Numbered from the stretch's first letter, positions 1-10,872 are shown. The stretch: DNA of 64,000 nucleotides from Turritopsis dohrnii (GCA_027922465.2 BQMF02000327.1:62001-126000), one strand, 5' to 3'. Translations and numbers: made by a program. The notes: generated from the sequence alone by a model not told the origin.

Positions 1-284
1 ATCTCCTTTTCAGTGTGTTTTTTGAAATCTACATAAAATTTTGATTCTAGGTAAGTAACTTTATTTTTTGTGACAATTAAGTGTGTCTTCAAAACCCAAT
101 ATAAGAATTAAATCAAACTCTAAACAAATACTTAATATTGGAAACAGGGTCTTAATGCAAATGGCTGTATCTTGAGAACATTAAGGCCCAAATTTTGCAC
201 AGTACATATTGTCCACTAAGGCTTTCTACAGAAAAAATTTAAAGAAATAAACATAGTGGTGCAAAATATGTAAAATATGACATG

Positions 285-800
285 GAATGACCCCCAGTCC
301 AACTCCTAATTCGTCTAGTATTTCCTTCGAACTGTTAATGTTATCTCCAGCTATAGAATACTGCACATCTTTAACTTTTGCGATTAAAATTGATAAGTTC
401 TTTGGGCAGTCCTAAGTGACAGAAACTTTGATTGAGATCTCTAAACTACCTTGTAACAATGGGGAAGCCATTGCTTTCTTTTTATAAACCTCCACCTCGT
501 ATTTAGCCCTTTCCAAAATGGAGTACCAGACAAAGCGTAAAAGTTTTTACGGATGTACCCAATAACTATCCAACCAAATTTTCGCAATGTCAGCAACCAC
601 AAAGTTATCATGTTCATTGTTATTTTCTCTTTTGAGTGTAATTTTCGGTTTTTCAAAAGGTTTCCAGTTAGCAGTATTCTAATAAACATGATACCCGCGT
701 AACCTTGAGTAGAATTTGAAGTGCTTTGCCAGTCTGTTACTTAAGGCTTGTGATGCGAGATCGAGCGTGATAACTTTCTTGTAGGCCGCAAACAACAGTA
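285..800 (-). pseudogene. decayed HIRAN-domain-like exon
   Basis: One minus-strand frame reads as protein for about 170 codons, broken only by three in-frame stops. It contains RGYHVY, then LKRENNNEHDNF, then a later block SPLLQGSLEISIKVSV. This order (G-Y-x-V-Y, a basic RE-x-N-x-x-D segment, then an SPLLQG-type strand) resembles HIRAN domains, which bind DNA ends or occur as N-terminal modules in invertebrate proteins. The stops sit after HVY, after WVHP and after VSVT. No start codon or flanking exons were identified, and the neighbour to the right is a transposon. I infer a dead exon or retrocopy. The domain call rests on motif memory and could be wrong. Confidence 0.45.
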
Positions 801-954
801 CACATTCTATTTACTTAAAATGTAATGTCTTAAAATCGCGCTTGGTTATAACGTGTAGATCAAGTCTTAAACGTTCGAATTTTAAAGAAACATTCGAATC
901 CGACGATTCGATTTATCAGACATTCGAATTTAGAAATAACTTAGTTTACAAATC

Positions 955-1048
955 TATAATTACGTTAATGTAATTAGGATTTTATGAATAAAATCAGAGA
1001 CGATATAAGGATGGCGTCAACCCTAGTGCATAGGCCACAGAGCGGAAA
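955..1048 (+). repeat. DIRS-like end repeat, direct copy 1
   Basis: This copy of the repeat carries GGCGTCAACCCTAGTGCATA and CCACAGAGCGG. It matches 1212-1335 in the same orientation and 3440-3545 in reverse complement. It is the outer copy at the recombinase side. Confidence 0.6.
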
Positions 1049-1211
1049 GAGGACCGACATGGGAAATTTAAAAGCAAAAAACAAGTATATATTGAAAAAC
1101 TTGCATGTGCATTCTATGAAACGTTATCTAAAACGACCACACTACCATAGCTGATGAAACCACGTCCGCGAGCTAAAAGAACAATGATCAGATGATAATC
1201 ATAAAATTCTA

Positions 1212-1335
1212 ATTACATTGCGGACGCTGCGCGGCCTTACGTAATTATAGATTTTATTTCAAAAACTCTCCGACGATATAAGGATGACGTCAACCCTAGT
1301 GGATAGGACGCAGAGCGGCCCTGCGGACCACTTCT
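1212..1335 (+). repeat. DIRS-like end repeat, direct copy 2
   Basis: It carries GATGACGTCAACCCTAGTGG and CGCAGAGCGGCCCTGCGGAC. It lies immediately downstream of the recombinase remnant and pairs with the inverted copy at 3440-3545. Confidence 0.65.
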
Positions 1336-1374
1336 GTTTGAAGCTTTACTAAAGACCAATACTATTTTGATATT

Positions 1375-2235
1375 TTTTGCTGGTTTTTTGGATCACTTTA
1401 CGGTACCTCTGTTGTCCTGACCATCGACCTCGATTTAATATTTTATGTGTACATTAGCCTGCCTTAGCTGCCTTAGAGAATGAAGCAGACCTGGTGGAGT
1501 GAGGTTTATAAACATTAATATCAATACAAGAAGCTTTTAAGACTTCCTTAATCCATCCTGACACTGTCGAACATTTTACTTCTGTATGAGGTTTCACAGT
1601 TCCAAGAAGAAATTGAGATTTCTCTACATTATTCCGAGAATGCTTAGTGACTTCCAGGTACCGGTCCAAAAGTTTCTATTGTCTGAAAATTTTTCGAATT
1701 CTACTGATAAAGAAGGTTTCCCTTGATGCCACATCTTAATCAATTTATCAAAGGTAAAAATATAACTAGTGTCTGTTCTACACATGTATTGAGTGTTCAG
1801 AAGACCAATTTCATGAACTCGTGAAGATGCAGTTAGTGCTAGTAGGAAAGTTAATTTGTGAGCCAAAGTTCGCAGAGTTCATTACATGGTAAACTAGATA
1901 TATAATTCAAAACATCTTGCACATTCCAAACAAAAGGTTTTAAAGGTTTTGGTGGTCTTTTATTGAAAACCCCTTTAATTAAAGCACACACTTGTGTTGG
2001 CAAACAAGAGTGTTTTGTACTGGTTCATGATAAGCATATATTATGGCTGATCTATGAAAAACAATTCTAGAGTATCCCATTCCTTCACTAAAAGAGGAGT
2101 TTTAAAAATTCTAAGACTTCAGTCACAGGACATCGAATTGGATCTGTTTTCCTTCGACCACACCAGTTAACCCACTTACTCCAGGCCGAGTTGTATTTTG
2201 ATAAAGACTTTGCTTTTGAGCCATCAATAGCATAT
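1375..2235 (-). pseudogene. tyrosine recombinase (phage-integrase fold) remnant
   Basis: Minus-strand pieces read, in order: KWVNWCGRRKTDPIRCP...VTEVLEFL (SAM-like core-binding part), HKLTFLLALTASSRVHEI (the first catalytic Arg region), then VEFEKFSDNR, DRYLEVTKHSRN, WIKEVLKASCIDI and YKPHSTRSASFSKAAKAG. HSTR is the catalytic HxxR box of tyrosine recombinases carried by DIRS/Ngaro/Crypton-type elements. After the AAKAG segment the frame shifts and the usual W...FY nucleophile segment reads as WSGQQRYRKVI, so the expected catalytic tyrosine environment is lost. Frame breaks separate the pieces. The upstream neighbour is a gag-like remnant in the same orientation. Confidence 0.75.
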
Positions 2236-2297
2236 CGTCCAGAAATGTTTAGTCTGATGTTTAATCTTAATACTGAGATTGGTATGTTTAGTAACTA

Positions 2298-3087
2298 TCA
2301 ACGGGGCTGGTCCGAGGCCAAAACATAGGCAAAGAAATTCGTATATTGGCATCCTGAGTCAGTTTCTCCCAATTCTGTACAAACTATTTTATCCTGCCAG
2401 CCAGGGGAACTTGGGGAACTGACCCTGGAAACAGTTTGAGAATAACTGGATTTACGTTTCTCAAATCCACTTGAACTAATACTGGAAAAGAGATTGAAAG
2501 TTGACATACCATATTAATAGTTGCCTCCTGAGTTGAGCGTGCCTCTTCAAACGTGCAAGCTGATAAGGCATTTAATCGTCGTTGATACATGACAGAATTA
2601 AACGATTGACCAGTGAGAGCTACGATCATTTCTATTTCTTGAAGAAGATCCTCAATAGATAACTCCAAAGTTTCTTCTGATGACTGCAATGAATTTTGTA
2701 AAGTATGCCAGATGAAGCTCAATGGCCCCATAATGTGCATGATTTTCTTCTGAATGTTCGTTAGAATTCTGTCCATTTGGCACTTCTGAATGTTTCTTGT
2801 TTTGATACATCAGGTTTTTAATAAATTCGTCTAACGTAGATAGTTTTGACATGTTAGTGGGTACTGGCCTTTTATTGGAGGATACTTTCCTTTCATGTTT
2901 GCTCAGGATAGTATGTGTTAAATTGCTCTATGGCATGATTGAACATTTGTTGTGGTAAATCCCACTCGTATGTAGATACAGGTTTGAAGAACTTTTTAAC
3001 GGGCTGTATCTCTATTTGGAGTCTCAATGACGCATGTTGAATTCCCCTCACCTGACATTTTTCTAGATAAAGAAAAATATTTTGCAC
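2298..3087 (-). pseudogene. gag-like protein of the DIRS-like element
   Basis: In minus-strand order there is a block ending EWDLPQQMFNHAIEQFNTYY, then MSKLSTLDEFIKNLMYQNK, then after a frame change HIMGPLSFIWHTLQ and LTGQSFNSVMYQRRLNALSA. An MGPLS...LW segment followed by GQ...YxRRLNxL recurs in uncharacterised gag-like proteins paired with tyrosine recombinases in cnidarian and fish genomes. It lies directly upstream of the recombinase remnant in the same orientation. At least one frameshift (near 2750) splits it. A capsid role is inferred from position only. Confidence 0.55.
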
Positions 3088-3439
3088 TAAGTTTTTCTTC
3101 TTAGAGGAACAGTTATTTTCTTTTTCTTCTTGACAATACGACTGGTTATAGTTTCTCTGGCGTTAATTTCAGTCCCAGAAGAAGATATATTTCTTGCACT
3201 GGCGTAATGTTTTTCAGTCCAGTATCAAGAGGAGCAAATTTATGGGATTGGTTGCTGGTCATCAGTGACATACAGCGTAAGCACTTCTTCCGTAATACAG
3301 CAAGGAGACAATCATAGAGTCATATTTATTCATATTCGAAAGCAATTAGAAAACAAATAATTAAAATTGTTGAGATATTTGTGGATCAAATTCGTAAGAA
3401 AACTGTTGTTTACCTTTCTGCGCCCGCTCTGTTTGATCA

Positions 3440-3545
3440 AAAGAGGTGATCCGCAGGGCCGCTCTGCGGCTTATGCACTAGGGTTGACGTCATCTTTGTA
3501 TCGTTGGAGATTTTATGAAATAAAATCATTGCGTGGTGAATCGTC
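3440..3545 (-). repeat. DIRS-like end repeat, inverted copy
   Basis: Read in reverse complement, it matches 1212-1335 closely, including ATGACGTCAACCCTAGTG and GCAGAGCGGCCCTGCGGA. It closes the element on the gag-like side. The short plus-strand ORF over this repeat is not a gene. Confidence 0.65.
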
Positions 3546-3659
3546 GCTGGTGAATTATTTAAAGAGAACCGATGCAAACTCTAGTATAGAAAACGCCATT
3601 GAGTCAATGAAGAATGACCAAAACTTCCATCAAACATTTCTAATGGTGAACTATTGAAA

Positions 3660-4470
3660 GTTCAAGAAAGTCTGCAAGTTGTCGAAGGTTGGAAATTCAA
3701 ACGAACAACTTACATAGGAAGTGACAAAAAACAGACAGCTAAGTACACGTTTTTTTTATAAGCATATGGGACTTTGAGCTCAGCCTCAATATGCTTAGTA
3801 AAAGGTTAAAACTGAGGCTGAAATATGCTTACCATATGCTTATTCACACTTCTTTTATTGGCGCTTCCCTAGTTTAAAAATAAATTCTTTTGTTCGTACT
3901 TGAAAAAAGCTTACAATTACGTTATAATTATGTCTGACTTTTATATTTTGCCCCGATTTTAAAATTTACCCTTGTAAAAAAATTTCAGGTTAATGATAAA
4001 TGAGCCTCAGCATATGCTTATGGTATGCTTAAATTTTTGCCGATTCTGAGCTTTGATATGCTTATAGGCGTTATGCTTATATAAAAAGAAACGTGTATGC
4101 AATGATGTGTGGAGCTACTGGTGGAGTAAGAAGATTTCGTCTAAAATTTTCTCATTTGACTAAAAGTACTGTGCGCCAGTGGGTAAAAACCTGCAGGAAA
4201 TCTTTATAGGAGCAAAAGAAAACAAACTCACAAAACAGTGATGCGATTGGAAGCCTAGAGGTAGACCACTACTATTAGATGGCTTGACTTTAAGATGCGC
4301 TCCATGTTAGCAAGTTTATGCTTGGCCGGTGGTATCAACATTCATGTCGTCCGTGGTGTGTTGTTGAATGGCTTGGTTCGAGATAACCCAATCAAGTATG
4401 GAAAGTATGTCGAGTTCACGGTAACAAGATCATGGACTCAATCATTGTATCAGAGAATGAACTGTAACTG
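3660..4470 (+). pseudogene. pogo/Tigger-like transposase N-terminal remnant
   Basis: Plus-strand codons read SDKKQTAKYA, and after skipping a 350-bp MITE they continue MMCGATGGVRRFRLKF, LTKSTVRQWVK, then a frame-shifted GRPLLL-like stretch, AGGINIHVVRGVLLNGL and FTVTRSWTQSLYQRMN. This is the helix-turn-helix and pre-DDE_1 region of a pogo/Tigger-type transposase: an RRFRxKF..L..STVRxW block and the INIHVVR...RSW.QSLYQRM block. Several stops and frameshifts occur, and a second MITE begins at 4471 directly after QRMN. The DDE catalytic core is not seen next to it. Confidence 0.65.
3746..4095. mobile_element. TA-flanked MITE inside the pogo-like gene
   Basis: It starts CACGTTTTTTTTATAAGCAT and ends with the complementary ATGCTTATATAAAAAGAAACGTG, flanked by TA on both sides (3744-3745 and 4096-4097). 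Internal GCATATGCTTA-type motifs recur. Taking the 350 bp and one TA out joins the codons of the pogo-like gene in frame (AKY then AMM), so insertion followed the gene and preceded or accompanied its decay. Confidence 0.75.
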
Positions 4471-5090
4471 TTGTACTGCCAGTAAATGTTGCAATCGCCA
4501 GTAAATGTCCCAACGCCAGTAAATGTCGCAAAATTGCCAGTAAGTGTCGCAATTCAACAGTAAGTGTAGCAAAATTTCCACTAAATGTCGCAACTATAAT
4601 TTTCATTCGTTTTAATTTTTTTTAACAGTAAATGTCGTAATGTTTTTCAAAATCAACAGCAAATGTCGCAAACTTACACAAAGTGATTTTTGATCATATA
4701 ATGTGTAGGGTATGAAAAGTAAAGACTTGTTGCTTAAATCAATCGGTCAGGACTCACTTTGGGGAAATCATGAAGCATGGAGTAACTAGTTGCAGCTATT
4801 AGCGAAAAAAAGTAAAAGGAACTTGCTATGTGAAACAAATGTTTTTATATGTTGCAATCTGTGACATGTCGTGTAGGTTCATCAGAACACTGTGCGATGA
4901 GTAGTATGACATCTTGATCAGAATAATCAGTGTCAAGTTCAAAACAAGGATGATATTGGTTAGAGATCGAAATTAAAAAAATGCGACATTTGCTGTTGAT
5001 TTTTAATTTTTTTGCGACATTTACTGTTGCGACACTTACTGGCAATTTTGCGACATTTACTGGCGATTGCGACGTTTACTGGAAGTACAA
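4471..5090. mobile_element. MITE with arrays of subterminal CAGTAAATGTCGC repeats
   Basis: The left end TTGTACTGCCAGTAAATG and the right end, in reverse complement TTGTACTTCCAGTAAACG, form inverted termini. Inward from each end the motif GCCAGTAAATGTCGCAA recurs every 15-25 bp, at least six times on the left and four or more on the right, in mirrored orientation. No transposase is encoded. The family is unassigned, and a target duplication could not be fixed. It abuts the broken end of the pogo-like remnant. Confidence 0.7.
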
Positions 5091-5878
5091 TTGTGTCAAG
5101 ACCTCTTTAATAATATAGTAGTAATAATATAGTAGACATCGTCCAATTGGTAACTCATCATCATTTGAATGTAAATCAAGAAAAAGGAAAAACAAAAGTA
5201 GACGTAACTTTCTCGAATAAGGTAAAAAGCAGAAACAAACAACTCTTTTTTAAATACATCTTTAAAAAGAAAATATGTCCGAGTGGCCTTTTGTTAACCT
5301 TATCAATGTCGATCCGTTGTGTTGTCTACTGCAAATAAATAGATAAATAGATAAACAATAAATAACAAATACTAGAAACCAAGTAAGAAACTTTCAATTG
5401 AATAATACTTCAGTATGATAACGTTATTATTGACATACACAGTCACGTTTTGATTTATGGACTTAATTCCGTATAAATTCTGTTGGACGGAATGGAAATT
5501 TGAAATTGCTCTAGTGGTAGACTTGGAACAGGATGCATAATAAATGCATAATAAATGGGAGTTTTCTAGACAACTATGGCTCTTGATTGATAGATTATGT
5601 GAACATGAAAGATTGTTAAGTCTTGCCAGGATTAGAAATTAAACTTTTGCATGTAAAAATTCTGTTGGACGGAAACCCAGTTTATTATAGCCATTACATA
5701 GTTCGATACAAAAATTTGGAAGGTATCTAAGATAATTTTTTTTCTCTGCATAAAACAATAAAAACATTTTTGAAACTATGTAGCTCCCAACTAGCTATAT
5801 AAACTTAATTCAATTTTATGATGAAATTTATGGAGAAATAGTATTTTCCATGCAACAGACTATATTTCCTTAAAGAAA
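5091..5878. other. no gene recognised
   Basis: AT-rich sequence without a convincing ORF. Two short similar stretches carry AATTCTGTTGGACGGAA (near 5476 and 5657), a small direct repeat of unknown origin. Confidence 0.5.
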
Positions 5879-6163
5879 ATGCTTGCAAAAAACTATAAAA
5901 AGTTAAGAAGGAGTGTTGCATTAATCATTTCTAAAAATTTGAAATGTATCGGTTATAATCTTAGTCACAAATTGAGTGCATTTCAATTATCAGTTTTTGA
6001 TGTGTTTGCAACACAATTCAAAATATTACCATCAACTTTGAAACCTCGCCACGCCAAAGTTATGATGGAGTTGTATGACTATCTAAAAACGGAAGACGGG
6101 AGTAAGATTATCAAATCTGGTTGGAAAGCCGCAATCTTGAAGAAGCTCGTAAAAACCAGATAA
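5879..6163 (+). pseudogene. possible pogo/Tigger transposase C-terminal remnant
   Basis: An ATG-started 94-codon ORF. Its second half, LKPRHAKVMMELYDYL..DGSKIIKSGWKAA, resembles the tail of DDE_1 (pogo/Tigger) transposases, where a K-x-x-h...LYxY segment is followed by a I-x-x-GF/W-K-x-A motif. It is in the same orientation as the N-terminal remnant at 3660-4470 and could be the other end of the same dead gene, with the catalytic core deleted or replaced. The first half has no recognised motif. Confidence 0.4.
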
Positions 6164-8034
6164 ACTCCATCAAGGACAATCTTTCCGATAGATAACACTT
6201 GATCTGATTTTACCTTGTGTTTAGAATATGATATATGATATATACCATATTGTAGATTTTTTCAGACAAAGTTAAACATAAAACTTCATTGAAAATATTT
6301 CTTTGTTTCCTTAATTTTTTTCTAGTTTTGTTTATCACGAAAACTGGTTGCGTTAAAAGTTCGTGTTAACTAAGGACTATTCGAGAATCTTAAAAGTGCC
6401 AAGTCGCGTTAATTATCACACACTTTAAGGTCTAACCGCGTGCTTCGCGTTTATTTTTGATCGCATATATTTCAAGTCTGTTATATACTGGACCAGTTAT
6501 ATTTGTATATAAGGTATATATTTCGGAGTAGAGTTAAACGCAAAATATACTTTTCTAATCCTTTTCCAAACAGTCCTTTCTGCCAGCTTTACATTATTGA
6601 GTCATCTAGAGCTCAGACCAAAATTGCAAAACTAAATTCCGCAATATTAATTGCGCTAAACTTGCTAACCACAAACATAGCTTCCGTTAAGGTACTTGAT
6701 GTTATTTCACGTGGAACCAAGTTTTCTATTGAGATTTTGTAATCAATCAATTGTTTTCAAATCAACAATTATTTTAGAACTATTATTATAGAAAATATAG
6801 TGGATGAAAAATATGAAGAGTTTTGTGAATGAAAAGCAGAGTTTTTGGTGATATATATAGATTCTTGATGACCTAGCATCTAACGATTAAACTATCTATC
6901 ACTCCATGGTTTTACCACTACAACCAAAATGCAAAAAATTAGTGCATTCAAACTTTCCTTTTGTTAAAATTTCTTCACTGCACTTTTTTCCTTGTGTATT
7001 GTAATTTCAAAATATATTAGGGATATTTTCCAGTTTTTCAGATATTTTCAGTTGATATTTGTACTCCTGAGTTTTAATGCTAGACAATTATATTGGAGTT
7101 AATAGTAAAATGAAACACTGTTATTTTCAACTTGGGGGTATCTCTTGTTTCTGAGAAACTTTCAGGTGTGCTAAAATTTCATTGTCAACTACTTCAACTT
7201 TCAAAAAATCTCTAATAAGCAGTTAATTTTTTGTAACCGGTACGAAAACAGAGCGGGTTTTTATCCAGAATATGGTCTCAGGTTGGAGGGGTTTTACTTA
7301 CGCGATTTGTCGATATGCACAACATTTCTTGCTCTAACTTTGACTGCGTAGGCGAAGAATATACAGTGAGAACATATACAACTACAGATTCTATATTCTT
7401 TTTACAGTTTTTTTTAAATGATAATGAACGTTCAATATGGATAAAATCAAGTGCACAACATTTTTGGTATATCACAGTCAGGACATAATGAGAAGACTGG
7501 TCAGACAATCTTCAAATGAATCGTGAAGCCTTCGTGTACCTATCCAACAGCTTGACTGATGTGATATAAAAAGAGACATTAACTTTCGGAAAGCTGTACC
7601 TGTTGAATGGAGCTTTACAGTTCCAATTTAACTTTTTGCTGGAAACTGCACTTATCCCTTTTAAGTTATTAGGAATTTTAAAACAAGTTTTAACTAAAAT
7701 ACGTTTTACTAAGACTTGGTATGAATGGTGTATAAGATATCTTTTGGGATATTTGTTAATGACACTAAACCAATAATTTCTCTAAGACAACGTTAATGAA
7801 AGAAAGTATTCAGATCTAGTATGTCAAAGTATATATATTTATTTATCAACGGGTAATCGAGCAGCTGATAAGTCTATCTTTCTATCGTGTGCGAAATGAC
7901 TAAACTACTAAGATTTATCGCATCGCTACAACCAAATGGGTTAATTGCTTCAATTTCCTCTTTTTATTTTTCCCTCTTTTATTATGGATGGCAATGTTAA
8001 TGGAATGCTACTTTTTCTTTAGAATCTTCTTAAA
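6164..8034. other. intergenic; no gene recognised except the gene A leader
   Basis: No convincing coding sequence. The last 120 bp before copy A are shared in part with the sequence before copy B, for example ACAACCAAATGGGTT followed by ATTGCTT. A polypyrimidine tract with CTTTTTCTTTAG ends at about 8022, 13 bp before the ATG, which looks like a splice acceptor and suggests a 5'-UTR intron. Confidence 0.5.
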
Positions 8035-9159
8035 ATGCATTTTTGGAGTTGTTTTGGTGAACTTGAAATGGTTGCTAAACACCGTGTACAGGAAACAATC
8101 TATGTCTCATGGCTTACAGATGACGAAGTGATTTTTAGTGATTATCGGAAATGCACCTTTCTAAGTCATATTACTACATTGGAGAACGCCTTCAAAATTG
8201 TGAGACAAGGTCAAATCATGTTGGCCCCCGTTGATGATTTTTCGGTAATTAGCAAACATGAAAAAACACATCCACTGCGCAATGTGCCAGTAATCTGGAT
8301 AACCCCAACTTTTGATGTCACCCGCCGTAATGAATTTAACAACAACCGGTACGGCAATATAAAATTCGACATAAAAATTAATAATTGGAAAGATCTAAAT
8401 TTTTACCTGGTCGAGTATTTAGATTACCGTATTGAAAGAAGTGTACGAATATTGATTTCCAAAAAGAAACACAATGAATTACGGAAATTTGATCCATTTA
8501 ATGATACCAGCAACGTTCCTATTCGCATCAAAGATGGCATATTGCACAAACCAACTTGCTACGTCGTCAATGCTTCCGGAAGAGAAAGGAAGGTAACTGT
8601 GGAGGTTGTTTTTGATTGGATACCTCACGAACAAATAACATCAATGACATATGTTCAATGCGATTCTCCAAAAGTAATCATTAAAAATGATGAAGTGGTC
8701 GGAAAAAGGCCAGTTTTCAATGGTGATTTTGGTCGCCTGTTGTATGTTCACTTGATAATTGAGAAGAAAAGACTGAGTCGAAACTACGACCATGAGTTGG
8801 GTGATGGTGTAATTGATCATTTGGTCGAATATATTAAAGATTTATCCGTGCAATGGAAAAGTAATGATTTGCAGCCTCAGGAGTCACACCAGGATGTTGA
8901 CACTGTAGTCAAACGCATGTATGACATCGATAACCTTGATTTTCGTTCCGAAATTCTCTGGCATTTCCAGAGAGATCAGGTACCACATGTCACTAGTTGC
9001 CTTGATATCATTCACGCCACTACAGCAGAAAAAATGAAGAATACAAAGAACTATGATTGTCTATATATTTTCGAAATATTCTTGAAAAACTTTTGCCCCG
9101 AAGAAGTGGAAGTGCTGAAAAAGAACTTCATTGAATATATAAATAGTTCAAGGAATTAG
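8035..9159 (+). CDS. copy A of a duplicated gene family; possible ADP-ribosyltransferase-like fold
   Basis: An intact 374-residue ORF with a good ATG just after a likely splice acceptor. I do not recognise a named family with certainty. The N-terminal half has TFLSHITTLENAFKIVRQGQI (about residues 41-61), a VPVIWITPT strand, NRYGNIKFD (about 104-112), then FYLVEYLDY and RSVRILIS. A histidine in an HxT turn followed by an I-x-x-G helix, then an aromatic/YGN strand and an acidic strand, resembles ART/DarT-like folds. That is an inference, not a match. The C-terminal 100 residues are helical, charged and nearly identical to copy B (47248-48387). A decayed copy C lies at 40424-40665. A Penelope-like fragment follows immediately on the opposite strand. 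No signal peptide or membrane segment is seen. The reading frame has survived, which argues for a working gene or a recent copy. Confidence 0.75.
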   Translation: MHFWSCFGELEMVAKHRVQETIYVSWLTDDEVIFSDYRKCTFLSHITTLENAFKIVRQGQIMLAPVDDFSVISKHEKTHPLRNVPVIWITPTFDVTRRNEFNNNRYGNIKFDIKINNWKDLNFYLVEYLDYRIERSVRILISKKKHNELRKFDPFNDTSNVPIRIKDGILHKPTCYVVNASGRERKVTVEVVFDWIPHEQITSMTYVQCDSPKVIIKNDEVVGKRPVFNGDFGRLLYVHLIIEKKRLSRNYDHELGDGVIDHLVEYIKDLSVQWKSNDLQPQESHQDVDTVVKRMYDIDNLDFRSEILWHFQRDQVPHVTSCLDIIHATTAEKMKNTKNYDCLYIFEIFLKNFCPEEVEVLKKNFIEYINSSRN

Positions 9160-10787
9160 TTCATTTCATTTATGATTTACGAAGATGCAAGCAGCGAAAC
9201 TTAAACGTGGTTGAACTGATTATGTAATAAGAACAATTTTATTTGTTTTGTAGTATTTAAAAAATGTAATAAATAATAACGAGAAGTTGAAACTTATTAA
9301 GTGAAAATTATTAAGTTTAGAAAGAACATTATGTACTTCATGTGATTTTACAAATGCAAACGTATCATCTACATATCGTTTCCAAAGTAAGATCTAGTCG
9401 GACATTGTGGGTATAACACATTCTTCTAAGTAAACCATGAAAATGTTTGCCAAAACAGGACCAAGTGGTGTGCCCATTGCTACTCCATCTGTTTGTAGAT
9501 ATATAGTGTCATTGAATGTAAAATGCACATATTTTGTACAAGGAGTGAGTAAATTACGTAGATCTTTTTTAGGTATTTTGATTTCAATAATTTTATCGAC
9601 ATACACTTTTTTCATGATAATGTCCAATGTTTCTTCAAGAGGTACATTTGTGAATAGACTTGCTACATCAAATGAAACCATTATGTGATCTTGTGGGAAT
9701 TTCATTGACTTTAGTTGGTTCACAAAATCTTTTGTACTATTAATGTTGTACAGTGATTTTGTAAGAGGTGTCAAAAGTTTTGCTAGATATTTTGATGTTT
9801 CATACGTGGCAGTACCAATGTTGGAGATAATAGGTCGCAACAGTAACATATTGACATCTTTTGACATTGAGGGTACTTTATGAACCTTAGCAGTCCCATA
9901 AAATTTAGCTGGTTTCGATCCCTGGGGGTACAAATCACGATATTTTTTCTGGCTCAAATGCGTCTTGTTTTTCTCAAACGTCGTTGTACTTGACCTTCTA
10001 GTTTAGCAGTAGGATCACTAGATAAAACTTGAAATTTATCTGACAATAGTGAGCTTTCACATTTTGGAATGTACGAGGATTTATCTATAATCACAACACC
10101 TCTACCTTTATCCTGTTTCAGAATACAAATACTTTCATTCTTGGAAAGACTTTTTATCACTTCATTATCTTTATTAGGCAACTTGATGTTGTTATACTGT
10201 GTAAAAATGTTGAGCGTTTTCGATTTGAGTTGTCTTTTATCAAATTCACTAAGTTCTGTTGTGTATTGCGAAATCTACTGGAAAATTGACTCAAATTCAG
10301 TTTCCAGCTGTCGAGTATCATTTATCGTTGCAATTGCATGATCAAGACTGTACGAAAGTACTTCTGTTTCACAAGGAGATAATATGTAAGAAGACAAGTT
10401 GTGGATAACATTAGACGAGAACTTTTCGGTAACTTTCTGATTATTTACTGGAGAACACATTCGCAAATTTCGTAGTTTCTTACCATGTGTTGTCAGCCAT
10501 CGCTCTTTCTTGTTTTTTACAGCAGCTATAACACGACATTTCAAGGAATTTGTTGTAATAAAGCTAGTACATTCTTTGATGGTGTCAAAGGTGTCTTTTA
10601 GTTTGTTTTCGTAACTTTTCTTCAAACCGTGTTTGTTGTTAATTTCTGTTTCAATGATAATCTTAGAAATCTTGTCTCTCACTTTTCTTGAAGTATGAAT
10701 ACTGAGCTTCGATAGTTTGAAAACTTCATGCCCATACTTCCCCTTTATATGTTGAAATATGTTTGTGTGGGCATATAACTTAATGCA

Positions 10788-10812
10788 ATAAATAATAACG
10801 AGAAGTTGAAGC
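10788..10812 (+). repeat. Penelope pseudo-LTR direct repeat
   Basis: AATAAATAATAACGAGAAGT occurs here and again near 9272-9294 in the same orientation (and in the copy near 48500). It flanks the RT part on both sides, as expected for the pseudo-LTR arrangement of tandemly inserted Penelope-like elements. Confidence 0.6.
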
Positions 10813-10872
10813 GAAATATTATATTTACGGATATTTCGTCCAACCTCTGTGGACATTATCAACGTATGAAAA
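10808..10872 (-). ncRNA. degenerate hammerhead-ribozyme-like motif of the Penelope element
   Basis: On the minus strand TTGATAATGTCC, a 9-nt loop, then GGACGAAATATCC. This matches the hammerhead layout CUGAUGA - stem II - GAAA - stem III, with GUCC/GGAC as stem II. Hammerhead motifs are known in the pseudo-LTRs of Penelope-like elements. Here the first core box reads UUGAUAA instead of CUGAUGA, two core changes expected to destroy cleavage, and stem I is not convincing. It lies just upstream of the RT N-terminus, the expected place. Confidence 0.45.

Larger units (their letters stand above)
955..3545 (-). mobile_element. DIRS-like tyrosine-recombinase element, broken
   Basis: Two minus-strand coding remnants (gag-like, then tyrosine recombinase) lie between related end repeats. 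The repeat contains GACGTCAACCCTAGTG followed by a CGCAGAGCGGCC-type end. It occurs at about 955-1048 and 1212-1335 in direct orientation and at about 3440-3545 in inverted orientation. Inverted terminal repeats plus an extra direct copy at one end fit DIRS-like retroelements, which use a tyrosine recombinase instead of a DDE integrase. No reverse transcriptase is visible between the two genes, so this is an internally deleted element or a recombinase-only relative. Both coding parts carry frameshifts. Confidence 0.6.

Noticed and set aside
3367..3657. Plus-strand ORF of 96 codons
   Set aside because: It overlies the inverted end repeat of the DIRS-like element and shows no protein motif.
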